64,000 bases of DNA from Candidatus Brachythrix odensensis (lineage in GTDB: Bacteria; Chloroflexota; Anaerolineae; J036; Brachytrichaceae). A program made the translations under genes and the position numbers. Below are positions 26,546 to 36,877 of this stretch, one piece after another. Each line of letters starts with the position of its first letter. Position 1 is the first letter of the stretch. The notes under the pieces were generated by a model. The model saw only the letters and a program-made list of their open reading frames with translations, did not search any database and was not told where the DNA came from. The stretch covers positions 62,001-126,000 of the forward strand of contig JADKDT010000005.1 of the NCBI GenBank assembly GCA_016714465.1, in the 5' to 3' direction.

Positions 26546-27635
26546 TCACCCGCGCCCGGGGCCACGATCGCCGGTCAACAATCTCGCCATCTCCACCGCC
26601 AGCGCGCGCATAAGCAGGGGCGGAACCGCATTGCCGACCTGATGGGCCTTCTGGATGTAGGTGCCGCAGAAGGTAAAGCTGTCGGGGAAAGATTGCAGGC
26701 GGGCGGCCTCGCGAATGGTGATCACCCGCGGGTCGCGCGGGTGGCCATACCGCCCGCTCCCGGGATGAAACACCCAGCGGGTGATCGTGGGCGCGGGCGC
26801 CTCCCACGTGAGGCGCCCATACGCGCCGCTGTAGCCCGAGCGCGGGCGCAGCGCGTCGGGCAGATCGCGCAAGCCCTGGCCCGGGCCGATGGAGGCCAGG
26901 CGGGCGGCCTGGGTGGGCCGGAGTGGCCGGGCGACGTGATCGCGCAGCAGGGGCGACCCAGCTCGCATGCCGATCTGATACGGGGTGGCCGGCGGATCGG
27001 CGTACTCAGTCTCGTCCGAGGCCTTCGCCGTGCGCGAGCGGCGGCAGATCGCCGATCGCATCGCGGACCGTGACGGGCATCTGCGCGGGAAGAGCGGGAA
27101 ACGGCCGGGTGCTGTCGCGCCGGCCAATGAAGAAAGCCCGCCGGCGCTGTTGGGGCACGCCGTGTTCGGAGGCGCGCAGCACGCGGGCCTCGACGGCATA
27201 CCCGGCCGCGCCCAGGCGCTCGGCGATCTCGCTGCTAAAGGCGCCCCCAAAGCCATTCTTCATTTCGGCCACGTTCTCCATGATGATGGCTCGCGGGCGG
27301 AGAAACTCGACAAAGGCGAGGAAGCGCTGAACGAGCAGGTTGCGCGGATCTTCATGGGTGCGCTGGGCGCGCGGCACGTTTTTGCTGAAGCCCTGGCAGG
27401 GCGGCCCGCCGATCAGCAGGTCGAGCTCGCCCCGGCGCAGGCCGACGGAGCGGGCGAAGGCGCGCGGTTCGAGGGACGCGAGGTCGGCCAGACGCCCGCG
27501 CTCGGCCCCGAAATTGCGCTGGTAGGTCTGGATGGCGATCGGGTCAGTGTCGAGCCCGGCGACGACCTCGAAGCCCGCCTGGCGCGCCCCGAGCGACATG
27601 CCGCCGCAACCGCAGAAAAGATCGACCACTCGCAC
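26546..27635 (-). CDS. DNA (cytosine-5) methyltransferase, orphan, frameshifted
   Basis: C5-methyltransferase motifs in order: I VVDLFCGCGGMSLG, IV GGPPCQGFS (catalytic Pro-Cys), VI IIMENVAEM, VIII QQRRRAFFIG, then a target-recognition region and X YIQKAHQVGNAVPP. The N-terminal frame stops at 27006 after HGEGLGRD, but the next frame continues ASDETEYADPPATPYQIGMR through motif X; one extra base at about 27020 explains it. The repaired product is about 363 aa. No restriction endonuclease or vsr gene is adjacent, so it is probably a solitary regulatory or protective methylase. Divergent from asd. Confidence 0.85.
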
Positions 27636-27675
27636 GGAGCGAGTTTATCACCGACAGCAGAGGTCCTGGTGGTTT

Positions 27676-27749
27676 TCACCACAAAGGCACCAAAGACACA
27701 TCGCCGTTGTTCTTGTTTCCTTGTGAGTGTCTTTGTGCCTTTGTGGCGA
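27676..27749. repeat. Family-C inverted repeat (CACAAAGGCACCAAAGACAC type)
   Basis: The left arm TCACCACAAAGGCACCAAAG and the right arm GTGTCTTTGTGCCTTTGTGG pair over about 24 bp with few mismatches. It occupies the divergent methyltransferase-asd intergenic space, close to the asd -10 (TATCAT, 27796). Confidence 0.75.
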
Positions 27750-27812
27750 ACGGCTTTCTATGCCATGCGTGGGCGATCACTGCTGGGTCGTCAGGTATCA
27801 TCGTCCGTCGCC

Positions 27813-28883
27813 ATGACGACACGCATTCCCGTCGCGGTTCTGGGCGCCACCGGCGCCGTGGGACAGCGCTTTGTTCAACTGCTTCAGAACCATCCCCTGT
27901 TCGAGATCGTGGCCCTGACCGCCTCTGACCGGAGCGAGGGCAAGCGCTATGCCGAGGCCGCGCGCTGGGTGACCGACGGCGACATACCCGCCGAGCTGCG
28001 CGACCGGATGCTGCTGGCCACAGACGCCGGGGCGGTTCAGCGGGCCGCGCCCGAAACCCGTTTCGTCTTCAGCGCGCTACCCAACGAGAGCGCCCAGGAG
28101 GCCGAACCCGCCTTTGCCCGGGCCGGGATGACGGTCTTCTCAAACGCGTCGGTCTATCGGATGGCCTCTGACGTGCCGCTGGTCATCCCCGAGGTCAACG
28201 CCGGGCACCTGGCCCTGCTCCGTCATCAGCGCGCGGCGCGAGGCTGGACGGGCGGGATTGTGTGCAACACCAACTGCACCGTTTCTGGGCCGGCGATGTC
28301 CTTGCGCCCGCTGCACGACCGGTTTGGGGTGAAGCGGGTGTTCTGCGTGTCGATGCAGGCGATCAGCGGCGCGGGCTATCCGGGCGTGCCCTCGCTCGAC
28401 ATCACCGACAACGTCCTGCCCTTCATCAAGGGCGAGGAAGAGAAGGTCGGGGCCGAGACCCGCAAGCTGCTGGGCGCGCTGGGTGAGGATCGGATTCAGG
28501 ATGCCGATATCGCGGTGAGCGCGCACTGCAACCGGGTGCAGGTCATCGACGGGCACATGGTGACGATGAGCGTGGAGCTCGAGACCGCTGCGACGCCCGA
28601 GCAGGCCGCCCAGGCGATGCGGGATTACGCCTGCGCCGACGTGGCCGGCTTGCCCAGCGCGCCGGAGCACGCCATCATCGTCCACGACGCGCTCGACCGG
28701 CCGCAGCCACGGCGCGACCGGATGAACGGTGGCGGAATGAGTACGAGCGTTGGGCGAATGCGGCGAGAGGAGCTGTTCGGCGAGCGCGGCATCAAATACA
28801 TGACCCTGGCCCACAATACAATTCGCGGGGCGGCGGGCGGCAGCCTGCTGAACGCGGAGACCCTGCTGCGGATGCTGTGGTGA
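27813..28883 (+). CDS. asd: Aspartate-semialdehyde dehydrogenase
   Basis: 356 aa of the archaeal/yeast-type Asd group. NADP site VAVLGATGAVGQRFVQLL; active-site Cys in VCNTNCTVSGPAMSL; AISGAGYPGVPSLD; SAHCNRVQVIDGH with the substrate-binding basic residues; RMNGGGMSTSVGR near the end. It reduces aspartyl phosphate to aspartate semialdehyde for lysine, threonine and methionine synthesis. ATG 27813 directly precedes the nucleotide-binding strand; a TATCAT 11 nt upstream suggests a leaderless transcript. No other pathway gene is adjacent. Confidence 0.93.
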   Translation: MTTRIPVAVLGATGAVGQRFVQLLQNHPLFEIVALTASDRSEGKRYAEAARWVTDGDIPAELRDRMLLATDAGAVQRAAPETRFVFSALPNESAQEAEPAFARAGMTVFSNASVYRMASDVPLVIPEVNAGHLALLRHQRAARGWTGGIVCNTNCTVSGPAMSLRPLHDRFGVKRVFCVSMQAISGAGYPGVPSLDITDNVLPFIKGEEEKVGAETRKLLGALGEDRIQDADIAVSAHCNRVQVIDGHMVTMSVELETAATPEQAAQAMRDYACADVAGLPSAPEHAIIVHDALDRPQPRRDRMNGGGMSTSVGRMRREELFGERGIKYMTLAHNTIRGAAGGSLLNAETLLRMLW

Positions 28884-28896
28884 ACGTCAGAACCCA

Positions 28897-29402
28897 TGCC
28901 GTCATTCCCGCGAAAGCGCAATGGCATAAAGTTAAGGTGCGCATGCGCAAGATGCCGCACGAACGATCCTCCATTCTTGTCATCCTGAGTGAGCCCCATA
29001 GGGTCTCGGGCGGGACGAGCGGTGGGGGCGAGCGAAGGACCCCTGTGACGTCAACCCGGGCATGGGTGGATCGGCATACGCGTGTTGTCACCGATATCCT
29101 ACGCATACGCGCAACGTCACAGGGGTCCTTCGCGCGGCCCGTTACTCGCGTTTATGCATCGGCTCGGTGGGCCGCACTCAGGATGACAAACGCGAGAAAC
29201 TCGCGCCTGCTCCGGTCCGAAGGGCCCTTCAAGCTCGCGCTTTACGCTCACTTAGTGCCATTGCGCGCAAGAGAGAATCCAGAAAACGATTCCGTGTCTT
29301 CCTCGTTCGTCGTTGGCCGCGGGCTCCTGCCCTGGATTCCCTGTCATCCCCGCGCAAGCGGGGAGTTCGCGGGAATGACGTACGTCGAGCGCGGGAATGA
29401 CG
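28897..29402. repeat. Nested intergenic repeats (CATTCCCGCG... and CATCCTGAGTGAG... types)
   Basis: No gene in this 550-nt gap. The outer pair is CGTCATTCCCGCGAAAGCGC (28901) against CGCGGGAATGACG copies (29366-29402). The inner pair is CTTGTCATCCTGAGTGAG (28977) through CGAAGGACCCCTGTGACGT against its inverse ACGTCACAGGGGTCCTTCG (29114) through CACTCAGGATGACA. The result is one repeat family inserted inside another, each as a large inverted repeat. Confidence 0.7.
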
Positions 29403-29433
29403 AGTGAGTCTGTCACAATCGGAGCTTACAAAT

Positions 29434-30771
<1,338 letters not shown>

Positions 30772-30782
30772 TCCTTCAACGC

Positions 30783-32111
30783 ATGCCAAAAACCACTCCG
30801 CGCCCGGCTGCCCTCATGCGGGTCCGCCATGACCGCGCCACCGGCGTCACCACGGCCAGCCTGTCCAACGGCTTGACGATCCTCGCCCGCGAAATGCGGG
30901 CCGCGCCAATCACCGCTTTCTGCGTGTGGTACCGGGTGGGGTCGCGCAACGAACACCTGGGCATCACCGGCGCCTCGCACTGGGTCGAGCACATGATGTT
31001 CAAGGGCACGCCCCAGCACAACGAAGCGGAGATGGACCGCCTGATCTCGCGCGAGGGCGGGCATCGGAATGCCTTCACCTGGATCGACTGCACCGCCTAC
31101 TACGAGACGATGCCGTCGGACAAGATCGACCTGGCCATCGCGCTCGAGGCAGATCGAATGACCGGCTCGCTGTTCCGGCCGCGGGATGTGGCCAGCGAAC
31201 GTACCGTCATCATCAACGAGCGCCAGGGCAGCGAGAACAGCCCGGGCTTCCGGCTGGGCGAGGAAGTCCAGGCGGCGGCGTTTCGGGTGCATCCGTATGG
31301 GCACGAGGTGATCGGCCACATGGCCGACCTGCAGTCGATGTCGCGGGACGACCTGTTTGGGCACTACCGCCGTTTCTACGCGCCCAACAACGCCATCGTG
31401 TCAGTGGCGGGCGATTTCGACACGGCTGACATGCTGGCCCGCATCGCGCGCAAGCTCGGCCCGCTCAAGCGCGGGGTGGCGGCGCCGAAAGTGGCCGCCG
31501 ATGAGCCCGAGCAGAAGGGCGAGCGGCGCGTGACGGTGAGGGGCGAGGGCAAGACCGATTACGTCACGCTGGCCTTTCACGCGCCCGGCGCCATGCACCC
31601 GGACGCGATGCCGTTGGTAGTCGTGGAGGCGGTGTTGAGCGGCGCGGGCGGGCTGACCTTCTTCGGGGGTGGCACGAGCAATCGCAGCTCGCGCCTGAGC
31701 AAGGCCCTGGTCGACACCGGCATCTCGGCCGACGCCGGCTGCAGCGTCGTGCCGACCATCGATCCGTTCTTGTTCTCTTTCTCGGCCACGCCCCAGGTGG
31801 GCGTGCCGCCCGCCGATGTCGAAGCCGCGCTGTGGCGCGAGATCGAGCGGATCAAGACCGAGCCGATCTCAGCCGAGGAGCTGGAGAAGGCCATCAAGCA
31901 GACCCGGGCCCAGGTCGCCTTCAACACCGAGTCGTGCACCAACCAGGCCTTCTGGCTCGGTTTCAGCCAGATCGTCGCCGACACGGCCTGGTTCACCGGC
32001 TATCTCGATCGCCTGCGCCAGGTCACCCCGGCAGAGGTTCAGCGCGTCGCGCAGACCTATCTGACCCGCGACAATGTCACCGTTGGCGTGTATGTAGCCG
32101 ACGAGAAGTAG
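30783..32111 (+). CDS. M16 family zinc metallopeptidase (active subunit)
   Basis: 442 aa, with no clear signal peptide. The inverted zinc motif HxxEH is present as HWVEHMMFKGTP, with the distal Glu in LAIALEADRM about 75 residues later, so the protein should be catalytic. The second half (from about residue 220) is the non-catalytic clamshell half. It is followed after 15 nt by a homologous protein that lacks the zinc motif, the arrangement of two-chain bacterial M16B proteases. Confidence 0.88.
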   Translation: MPKTTPRPAALMRVRHDRATGVTTASLSNGLTILAREMRAAPITAFCVWYRVGSRNEHLGITGASHWVEHMMFKGTPQHNEAEMDRLISREGGHRNAFTWIDCTAYYETMPSDKIDLAIALEADRMTGSLFRPRDVASERTVIINERQGSENSPGFRLGEEVQAAAFRVHPYGHEVIGHMADLQSMSRDDLFGHYRRFYAPNNAIVSVAGDFDTADMLARIARKLGPLKRGVAAPKVAADEPEQKGERRVTVRGEGKTDYVTLAFHAPGAMHPDAMPLVVVEAVLSGAGGLTFFGGGTSNRSSRLSKALVDTGISADAGCSVVPTIDPFLFSFSATPQVGVPPADVEAALWREIERIKTEPISAEELEKAIKQTRAQVAFNTESCTNQAFWLGFSQIVADTAWFTGYLDRLRQVTPAEVQRVAQTYLTRDNVTVGVYVADEK

Positions 32112-32126
32112 CCGGCGGACGCACCC

Positions 32127-33401
32127 ATGAAGACACATCGCCCCGCGGCGGCCAGCGTGCCGCACACCGGCAACATCGCCCAGTTCAGCCTCGACAACGG
32201 GATCACCCTGCTGGTCTACGAGAACTTTGCCAGCCCGGCCGTGATCGTGAGCGGATATTTCACGGCGGGGATGCGGGATGAGGCGCCGCTCGGCACCGGC
32301 TTGTCCGGATTCGTGACGGACTGCCTCACCCGCGGCACGACCCGGCGCAGCTATGCCCAAATTTACGACGTGACCGAGTCGATCGGGGCCAGCATGGGGG
32401 TCTCGGCCGGGACGCATACGAGCTCGCTGTATGCCAAGAGCCTGGCCGAAGATCTGCCGCTGATGCTCGACCTGCTGAGCGACGTCGTGCGCCATCCATC
32501 GTTCCCGGCCGAGGAGCTCGAGCGCGAGCGGGCCGAATGGATCAGCGCGCTGCGCGAGCGGGAGAACAGCACCCGGGCCCAGAGCGGGATGGCCTTCTAC
32601 GATCTGTGCTACCCGGAAGGGCATCCGTATCACTACCCCGGCGGCACGCTGGAGACGGCGAGGGCGATCACGCGCGAACAGGTGCTCGAGCACCACCGGA
32701 CGTTCTTTTCGCCCCGGGAAATGACGTTGTGCATCGTGGGCGCGGTGAAAGCCGAGGAGGCCCTGACCCGGGTGGTCGCTGCGTTTGGCGACTGGACGGC
32801 GACCCGGCCCGAGCGCGCGCCGATGATCCCCGCTCCGGCGATTGTCGGTCAACCGCGGCGGCACATTCCGTTGCGCAACAAAAGCCAGACCAGCCTGCAG
32901 TGGGGGTTCCCAGCCCTGCCCCGAAATAGCCCGGACTGGATTCCGGCTGTGCTGATGAACAGCATCCTGGGCCAGTTCGGGATGTATGGGCGGCTGGGCG
33001 AGCGGGTGCGCAAGGAAGAAGGGCTGGTGTATTACATCGGCACGAGCTTCAGCGGGGGGATCGGGCCGGGCGCCTGGCAGTGCCATGCCGGCACCCAGCC
33101 AACAACAGTGGACCGGGTGGTGGAGATCTCGCGCAATGAGGTCCGCCGAATTCAGGACAAGCGGGTGACAGCCCGCGAGCTGGACGACAACAAACGGTAT
33201 TTCGTCGGCTCGCTGCCGCTGCAAATGGAGACCAATGAGGGGATCGCCGGGCGGATTCTGGACATGCGCCGCTACAACCTTGGGTTTGACTATCTGCTGA
33301 ACTACGCCGAGCGGATCAATTCGATCACGGCCGCGCAACTGCAAGGCGCCGCTCAGCGCTGGCTGAACGCCGACAACTTTGTGCTGACGTCGTCGGGCTG
33401 A
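32127..33401 (+). CDS. M16 family peptidase-like protein (inactive partner)
   Basis: 424 aa. It has the M16 fold signature (AGMRDEAPLGTGLSGFVTDCLTRGT), but the HxxEH position reads GLSGF, so zinc cannot be bound. The C-terminal half has the R/Y-type substrate-binding loop (RVRKEEGLVYYIGTSFSGG). It probably forms a heterodimer with the upstream active subunit and contributes the substrate-binding arginine and tyrosine. Confidence 0.87.
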   Translation: MKTHRPAAASVPHTGNIAQFSLDNGITLLVYENFASPAVIVSGYFTAGMRDEAPLGTGLSGFVTDCLTRGTTRRSYAQIYDVTESIGASMGVSAGTHTSSLYAKSLAEDLPLMLDLLSDVVRHPSFPAEELERERAEWISALRERENSTRAQSGMAFYDLCYPEGHPYHYPGGTLETARAITREQVLEHHRTFFSPREMTLCIVGAVKAEEALTRVVAAFGDWTATRPERAPMIPAPAIVGQPRRHIPLRNKSQTSLQWGFPALPRNSPDWIPAVLMNSILGQFGMYGRLGERVRKEEGLVYYIGTSFSGGIGPGAWQCHAGTQPTTVDRVVEISRNEVRRIQDKRVTARELDDNKRYFVGSLPLQMETNEGIAGRILDMRRYNLGFDYLLNYAERINSITAAQLQGAAQRWLNADNFVLTSSG

Positions 33402-33441
33402 AACACAACCGATGCCCATAGCTACCAATAGACCTCATTCT

Positions 33442-33493
33442 CGGATTCGATATCCCCGCCCCGGCGTACGCCGGGGCGGGGATATCGAATCCG
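33442..33493 (+). repeat. Perfect 52-nt palindrome before acpS
   Basis: A complete palindrome with 26-bp half-sites (CGGATTCGATATCCCCGCCC outer part, CCGGCG-CGCCGG centre). It lies 40 nt after the peptidase stop. Its right end abuts the acpS ribosome site (GGAAGGAG), so folding could act as terminator for one gene and translational control for the next. Confidence 0.8.
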
Positions 33494-33508
33494 GAAGGAG
33501 TTCAGTAA

Positions 33509-33895
33509 GTGGCCCTTAGCACCGGGGTCGACATTCTGCACGTGCCGCGAGTGGCCGAAGCCATCGCCCGGCATGGCGAGCGCTTTCTGGCCCGGGTCTA
33601 CACCCCGGCCGAGATCGCGTATTGCCGCGGCCGCGCGCCGGAACTGGCCGCCCGCTTTGCGGCCAAAGAGGCCGTGGCCAAGGCGCTGGGGGTGGGGATG
33701 CGGGTGCTGTCGCGGCAGGGCGTGGGCTGGCACGAGATCGAGGTCGAGCGGGATGGGCTGGGCAAGCCGCACGTGCGGCTGAGCGGCTCGGCGGCCGAGC
33801 GCGCGGCACGTCTTGGGTTGAGCCGTTGGTCAATCTCGCTCGCCCATGAGCGCGAGTATGCGGTGGCGTTCGTGGTGGCGACGGCGGAGGCCTAG
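33509..33895 (+). CDS. acpS: Holo-[acyl-carrier-protein] synthase
   Basis: 128 aa, the usual AcpS length. The N-terminal TGVDILHVPRV contains the Mg-binding Asp, and ARFAAKEAVAKAL contains the second acidic ligand and Lys. SISLAHEREYAVAFVVA is the C-terminal strand. It transfers 4'-phosphopantetheine from CoA to acyl carrier protein. The start is GTG at 33509, supported by AAGGAG about 9 nt upstream. Confidence 0.92.
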   Translation: MALSTGVDILHVPRVAEAIARHGERFLARVYTPAEIAYCRGRAPELAARFAAKEAVAKALGVGMRVLSRQGVGWHEIEVERDGLGKPHVRLSGSAAERAARLGLSRWSISLAHEREYAVAFVVATAEA

Positions 33896-33919
33896 ATTCG
33901 CGCTTGCGGTCCGATTCTT

Positions 33920-33977
33920 AACAGAAGAAGGGAAGAAAGAAGGCTCCAAAACACCTTCTTTCTTCCCTTCTTCTGTT
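33920..33977. terminator. Bidirectional hairpin terminator between acpS and translin-like gene
   Basis: Perfect 24-bp purine/pyrimidine arms (AACAGAAGAAGGGAAGAAAG...) with a 10-nt loop, followed by GAAAAAA on the plus strand. On the minus strand the stem is preceded by TTTTTTC. It lies between convergent genes. The text is related to the larger repeat at 42011-42163. Confidence 0.75.
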
Positions 33978-33994
33978 GAAAAAACCGCTCCCCC

Positions 33995-34642
33995 TTACGG
34001 GTCGCGGCTCAGCTTCGTAGCCAGCGCATCGATGGCGGTCTTGAGCTCGGCCTCGCGGAAGCTGGTGGTAAGCTCGCCACGGGTGCGCTCGAGCACGCCC
34101 CGGACCATGTCGGTGTTGCGGCGCAGCCCGCCGGTAAGCGCATCAGGGAAGTCCATCCCGACCAGCACGTCGTAGATGTCGTCCATCGCGCCGAGCAGGC
34201 GTTCGCATTCGGCGCTGTGGCCGGCCCTCATTTTGTCGAGGGTGCGCCGGCGCAGCTCGCCGGCCGACTCGGCCAGGCCATTCAGATACGCGGCAAACTC
34301 GACTCCGATGTCCTCTGGCTGCGGGAAGGGTTGGCCCTGGGCAATGGCGATGGTAATGCGGGCCTCGGCCAGCTCCTTGAAGGCATCCTGGGTGTAGCCG
34401 GTGAAGTACAGGTCTGGATACGGGCGGACGTGCCCTCCCAGTTCATCGGCGGCGCGGCGGGCCTCGCCGACCAAGCGCTCGGCGGCGTCCCAGTCGTCGC
34501 GGTGGGCGGCGCGAATGGCCAGCGAGCAGAAGCGGATGAGCTCGCGCGAGATGTTGACGGCCGCGTCACGGGCGGCGTTCTTGAGTTTGAGCGTTTCTCG
34601 GATGCGATCGGCGATGGCGGGCAGATTGTTGGCTTCGGACAT
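33995..34642 (-). CDS. Translin-family protein
   Basis: 215 aa, all-helical. The end of the protein, DALTGGLRRNTDMVRGVLERTRGELTT, matches the conserved RR-x-D-xxR-xxx-E-x-TRG-xx motif of translin/TRAX proteins, and FKELAEARITIAIAQGQPF the central YxxA/E helix. Eukaryotic translin binds single-stranded nucleic acid and pairs with the TRAX nuclease; prokaryotic members are little studied. The expected TRAX-type catalytic acidic residues cannot be assigned with confidence. Monocistronic, convergent with acpS. Confidence 0.75.
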   Translation of the reverse strand: MSEANNLPAIADRIRETLKLKNAARDAAVNISRELIRFCSLAIRAAHRDDWDAAERLVGEARRAADELGGHVRPYPDLYFTGYTQDAFKELAEARITIAIAQGQPFPQPEDIGVEFAAYLNGLAESAGELRRRTLDKMRAGHSAECERLLGAMDDIYDVLVGMDFPDALTGGLRRNTDMVRGVLERTRGELTTSFREAELKTAIDALATKLSRDP

Positions 34643-34687
34643 GTCATGAGCGTAATGCCGATCAGGGGTTTCGTCCAGCGCAAGTTT

Positions 34688-34736
34688 TCCCGAAAATGAT
34701 GCTCCCCGGCAGAGCCGGGGAGCATCATTTTCGGGA
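34688..34736. repeat. Perfect hairpin (22-23-bp arms, AGA loop)
   Basis: The core is CTCCCCGGC-AGA-GCCGGGGAG and the outer arm is CCCGAAAATGATG. It lies downstream of the repeat-lipoprotein gene and upstream of the translin-like gene, both on the minus strand. Confidence 0.8.
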
Positions 34737-34789
34737 TTATTCGCCGCTTTCGCGGGTGGCTGGAGAAACGATTTGTCCAGCTTGCGTCA

Positions 34790-35617
34790 TCATGGCCCGT
34801 CCACCGCCCGCTGGGCCAAGCGCTCCGCCACATCCTGGCGGGTCAGCCGTGGCGCCGTCTGCGGGGTCACCCGCAGCGCCCGCTCGGCGGCCGCTTCGCG
34901 GGCCGGGTTAATGGCGATCACATACTCGTACGCTGTTTCGCGCTCCGGCGGGATCCAGTTGGGCCCGTCCACCGCCCGCTGGGCGGCGCGCTCCGCCACG
35001 TCCTGGCGGGTCAGTCGCGGCGCCGTCTGCGGGGTCACCCGCAGCGCCCGCTCGGCCGCCGCTTCGCGGGCCGGGTTAATGGCGATCACATACTCGTACG
35101 CTGTTTCGCGCTCCGGCGGGGTCCAGTTGGGCCCGTCCACCGCCCGCTGGGCGGCGCGCTCCGCCACGTCCTGGCGGGTCAGCCGCGGCGCAACCTTGGG
35201 TATTAGCAGCTGCGCCCGATCGGCCGGCGATTCCCGAGCCGGATTGATGGCGATCGCAACGACCGGCATCGGTGATCGCGTCTCGAAGTCACCGGCCCCT
35301 GGCGCCGGCCAGACCACCGACGGCAACACGTCCGGGATTACAACCGGCCGGAAGTCGCCGGCGCCTGGGGCCGGCCAGACCACCTGAGGAAGCGGCTGAG
35401 GGGCGGTCCGTGGATCCGCAACGATCTCCTCCCATGGATAGGCCCGGCTGTTCTGGCTCGGGCCTTGAACGAGCTTGCGCAATTGGTCAACGAACGTTTG
35501 GGTGTTCTGCTGTTGTTGCTGAGTCTGGACCGGCACCTGAACCGGCATGCTGCACGACGCCAGCAACACCATCGCGGTAGCGGCCGCTGCCTTGGCGATA
35601 TGGGTGTGCGTCTTCAT
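34790..35617 (-). CDS. Repeat-rich lipoprotein
   Basis: 275 aa from ATG 35617, with a strong AGGAGG site 7 nt upstream. The signal KAAAATAMVLLASC gives a lipobox LASC. After a Gln-rich linker there are two copies of VVWPAPGAGDF, then three copies of a 56-residue unit (INPAREAAAERALRVTPQTA, PRLTRQDVAERAAQRAVDGP and NWxPPERETAYEYV). The last copy stops at QRAVDGP in mid-unit, so the gene end looks truncated by a change at about 34790. Function unknown; I recognise no family. Confidence 0.75.
   Translation of the reverse strand: MKTHTHIAKAAAATAMVLLASCSMPVQVPVQTQQQQQNTQTFVDQLRKLVQGPSQNSRAYPWEEIVADPRTAPQPLPQVVWPAPGAGDFRPVVIPDVLPSVVWPAPGAGDFETRSPMPVVAIAINPARESPADRAQLLIPKVAPRLTRQDVAERAAQRAVDGPNWTPPERETAYEYVIAINPAREAAAERALRVTPQTAPRLTRQDVAERAAQRAVDGPNWIPPERETAYEYVIAINPAREAAAERALRVTPQTAPRLTRQDVAERLAQRAVDGP
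34799..35270 (-). repeat. 168-bp tandem repeat within the lipoprotein gene
   Basis: The unit begins GTCCACCGCCCGCTGGGC at 34799, 34967 and 35135, a spacing of exactly 168 bp. The first two are almost identical and the third diverges in its second half. High identity suggests recent expansion or gene conversion. Confidence 0.85.
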
Positions 35618-35802
35618 GGAAATCCTCCTGAAGTGCCCTGCCCGCCGCCGCAAGCCAAAGACATGGTCTGACCCGTCATCCGGGCCGTTCTCGCTGGCGC
35701 TCCGGGCATCCGGGCACCACATTCAGACTAGGCGCGACGCGCATCGAAATCAAGCGGTTGACTGACATGAAAAGTCGTACTTTTCTCGTTGTATTGGCCC
35801 GT

Positions 35803-36877
35803 TCAGCGCGGGGTGGCCCCCAGTTTCTTCAAGGCATCAATCAGCGCCGGCCTGAACTCGGGGAAGAAGGTGCCATCGAGCTCCACCACCGTCGTCTTGG
35901 ACGAGAGCTTCTCGTAGAAGGCGATCCCGGCGCGCCAGGCCGCCGTCATCCTTGGGGAAGTAGTCCGGCTCGGGCGGCCACCCATCACGGGGAAACATCA
36001 GCAAGCTCATTTCCTTTCGGTGCAGGATGAACACCGGCAGCTCGCCCAGGGTCTTCACCCCGGTCAGCAGCGCCTCACTGGCCGGTACGTCGATCATCTC
36101 GTCAACCTTGAGAGAGGGACTGACGAAGCGCGCCTGGGCGCGGTTCTCCCAGAAGGCGCGGAACGCGGTCACGCGCAGGCTCTCCCCCTCGGTCTTGGCC
36201 GGCGCCAGCCTGTCCATGTTCTGGTAGAACCCGGGCCCGTCGGGCTCGATCAGGATCAGCCCGGCGACCTCCCTGGGGTATTTGGCGGCGTACAGCACAT
36301 CGATCATCGCGCCGTATCCGTTCGAGACCAGGATATAGGGCGGCTTGAGGCCGGCGGCTTTCATCATCAGGCGGGCATCCTCGACCTGATCCAGCGCGGT
36401 GCGACGCGCAGACACGGGATCGCTCTTTGCATCGACTGTTGCGAAAGCATTGGCGTAAGCATTGGCGCGAAGGTAGCTGCAGGTCCGGGTGACCTTCATC
36501 TGCGCGGGGTTGAAGGAAGGCCAAGTTTCACCAACAAACTCGAGCAACCCTTCCTCGAACAACACGGCCGGCTCGCCGGCGCCATGGCAGGTCAGGGCTA
36601 TGGAGCGCCCGCCAATGTCGACCTTGCCGTCGAACAGGCGCTGGTCGGCGGCGATGAGGGGCGGAACCGCGGTCGGAAGCACCGGCGCAAGCGTCGGCAG
36701 GGCGGGCACGCCAGCTGGAAGGGCCGGCGCGGCGGTTGGAAGGGCCAGCGCCGGCGGCGCGGCGGGCGGCTTGACCTGGGGCGCTTGAACGGGCGCCGGA
36801 ATCGGGGCGCTGCAGGCGGCAAGAAGCGCCAGCAGCAGCGCGGCGGGTGCGCGCAGGGCGATCTGAGAGGTCTTCAT
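35803..36877 (-). CDS. Alpha/beta-hydrolase-fold lipoprotein, frameshifted near the C-terminus
   Basis: The start ATG 36877 has AAAGGAG upstream. The signal is ALRAPAALLLALLAACSAP (lipobox LAAC), followed by an Ala/Pro low-complexity linker of about 55 residues. The hydrolase domain follows: PYILVSNGYGAMIDVLYAAKYP is the nucleophile elbow region, but it reads S-N-G-Y-G with no Ser in the GxSxG centre. That suggests a changed or absent nucleophile. At about 35952 the frame shifts; the other frame gives RMTAAWRAGIAFYEKL to LKKLGATPR (stop 35803), consistent with one extra base. The next minus-strand gene is the repeat lipoprotein. Confidence 0.7.

Noticed and set aside
29062..29400. Small reading frames between asd and the UDP-sugar dehydrogenase gene
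   Set aside because: The stretch is made of inverted intergenic repeats; translations have no conserved pattern and frames differ between repeat copies.
34799..35270. Evenly spaced direct repeats, considered as a CRISPR array
   Set aside because: The 168-bp units are coding, translate to a 56-residue repeat, and have no unique spacers.
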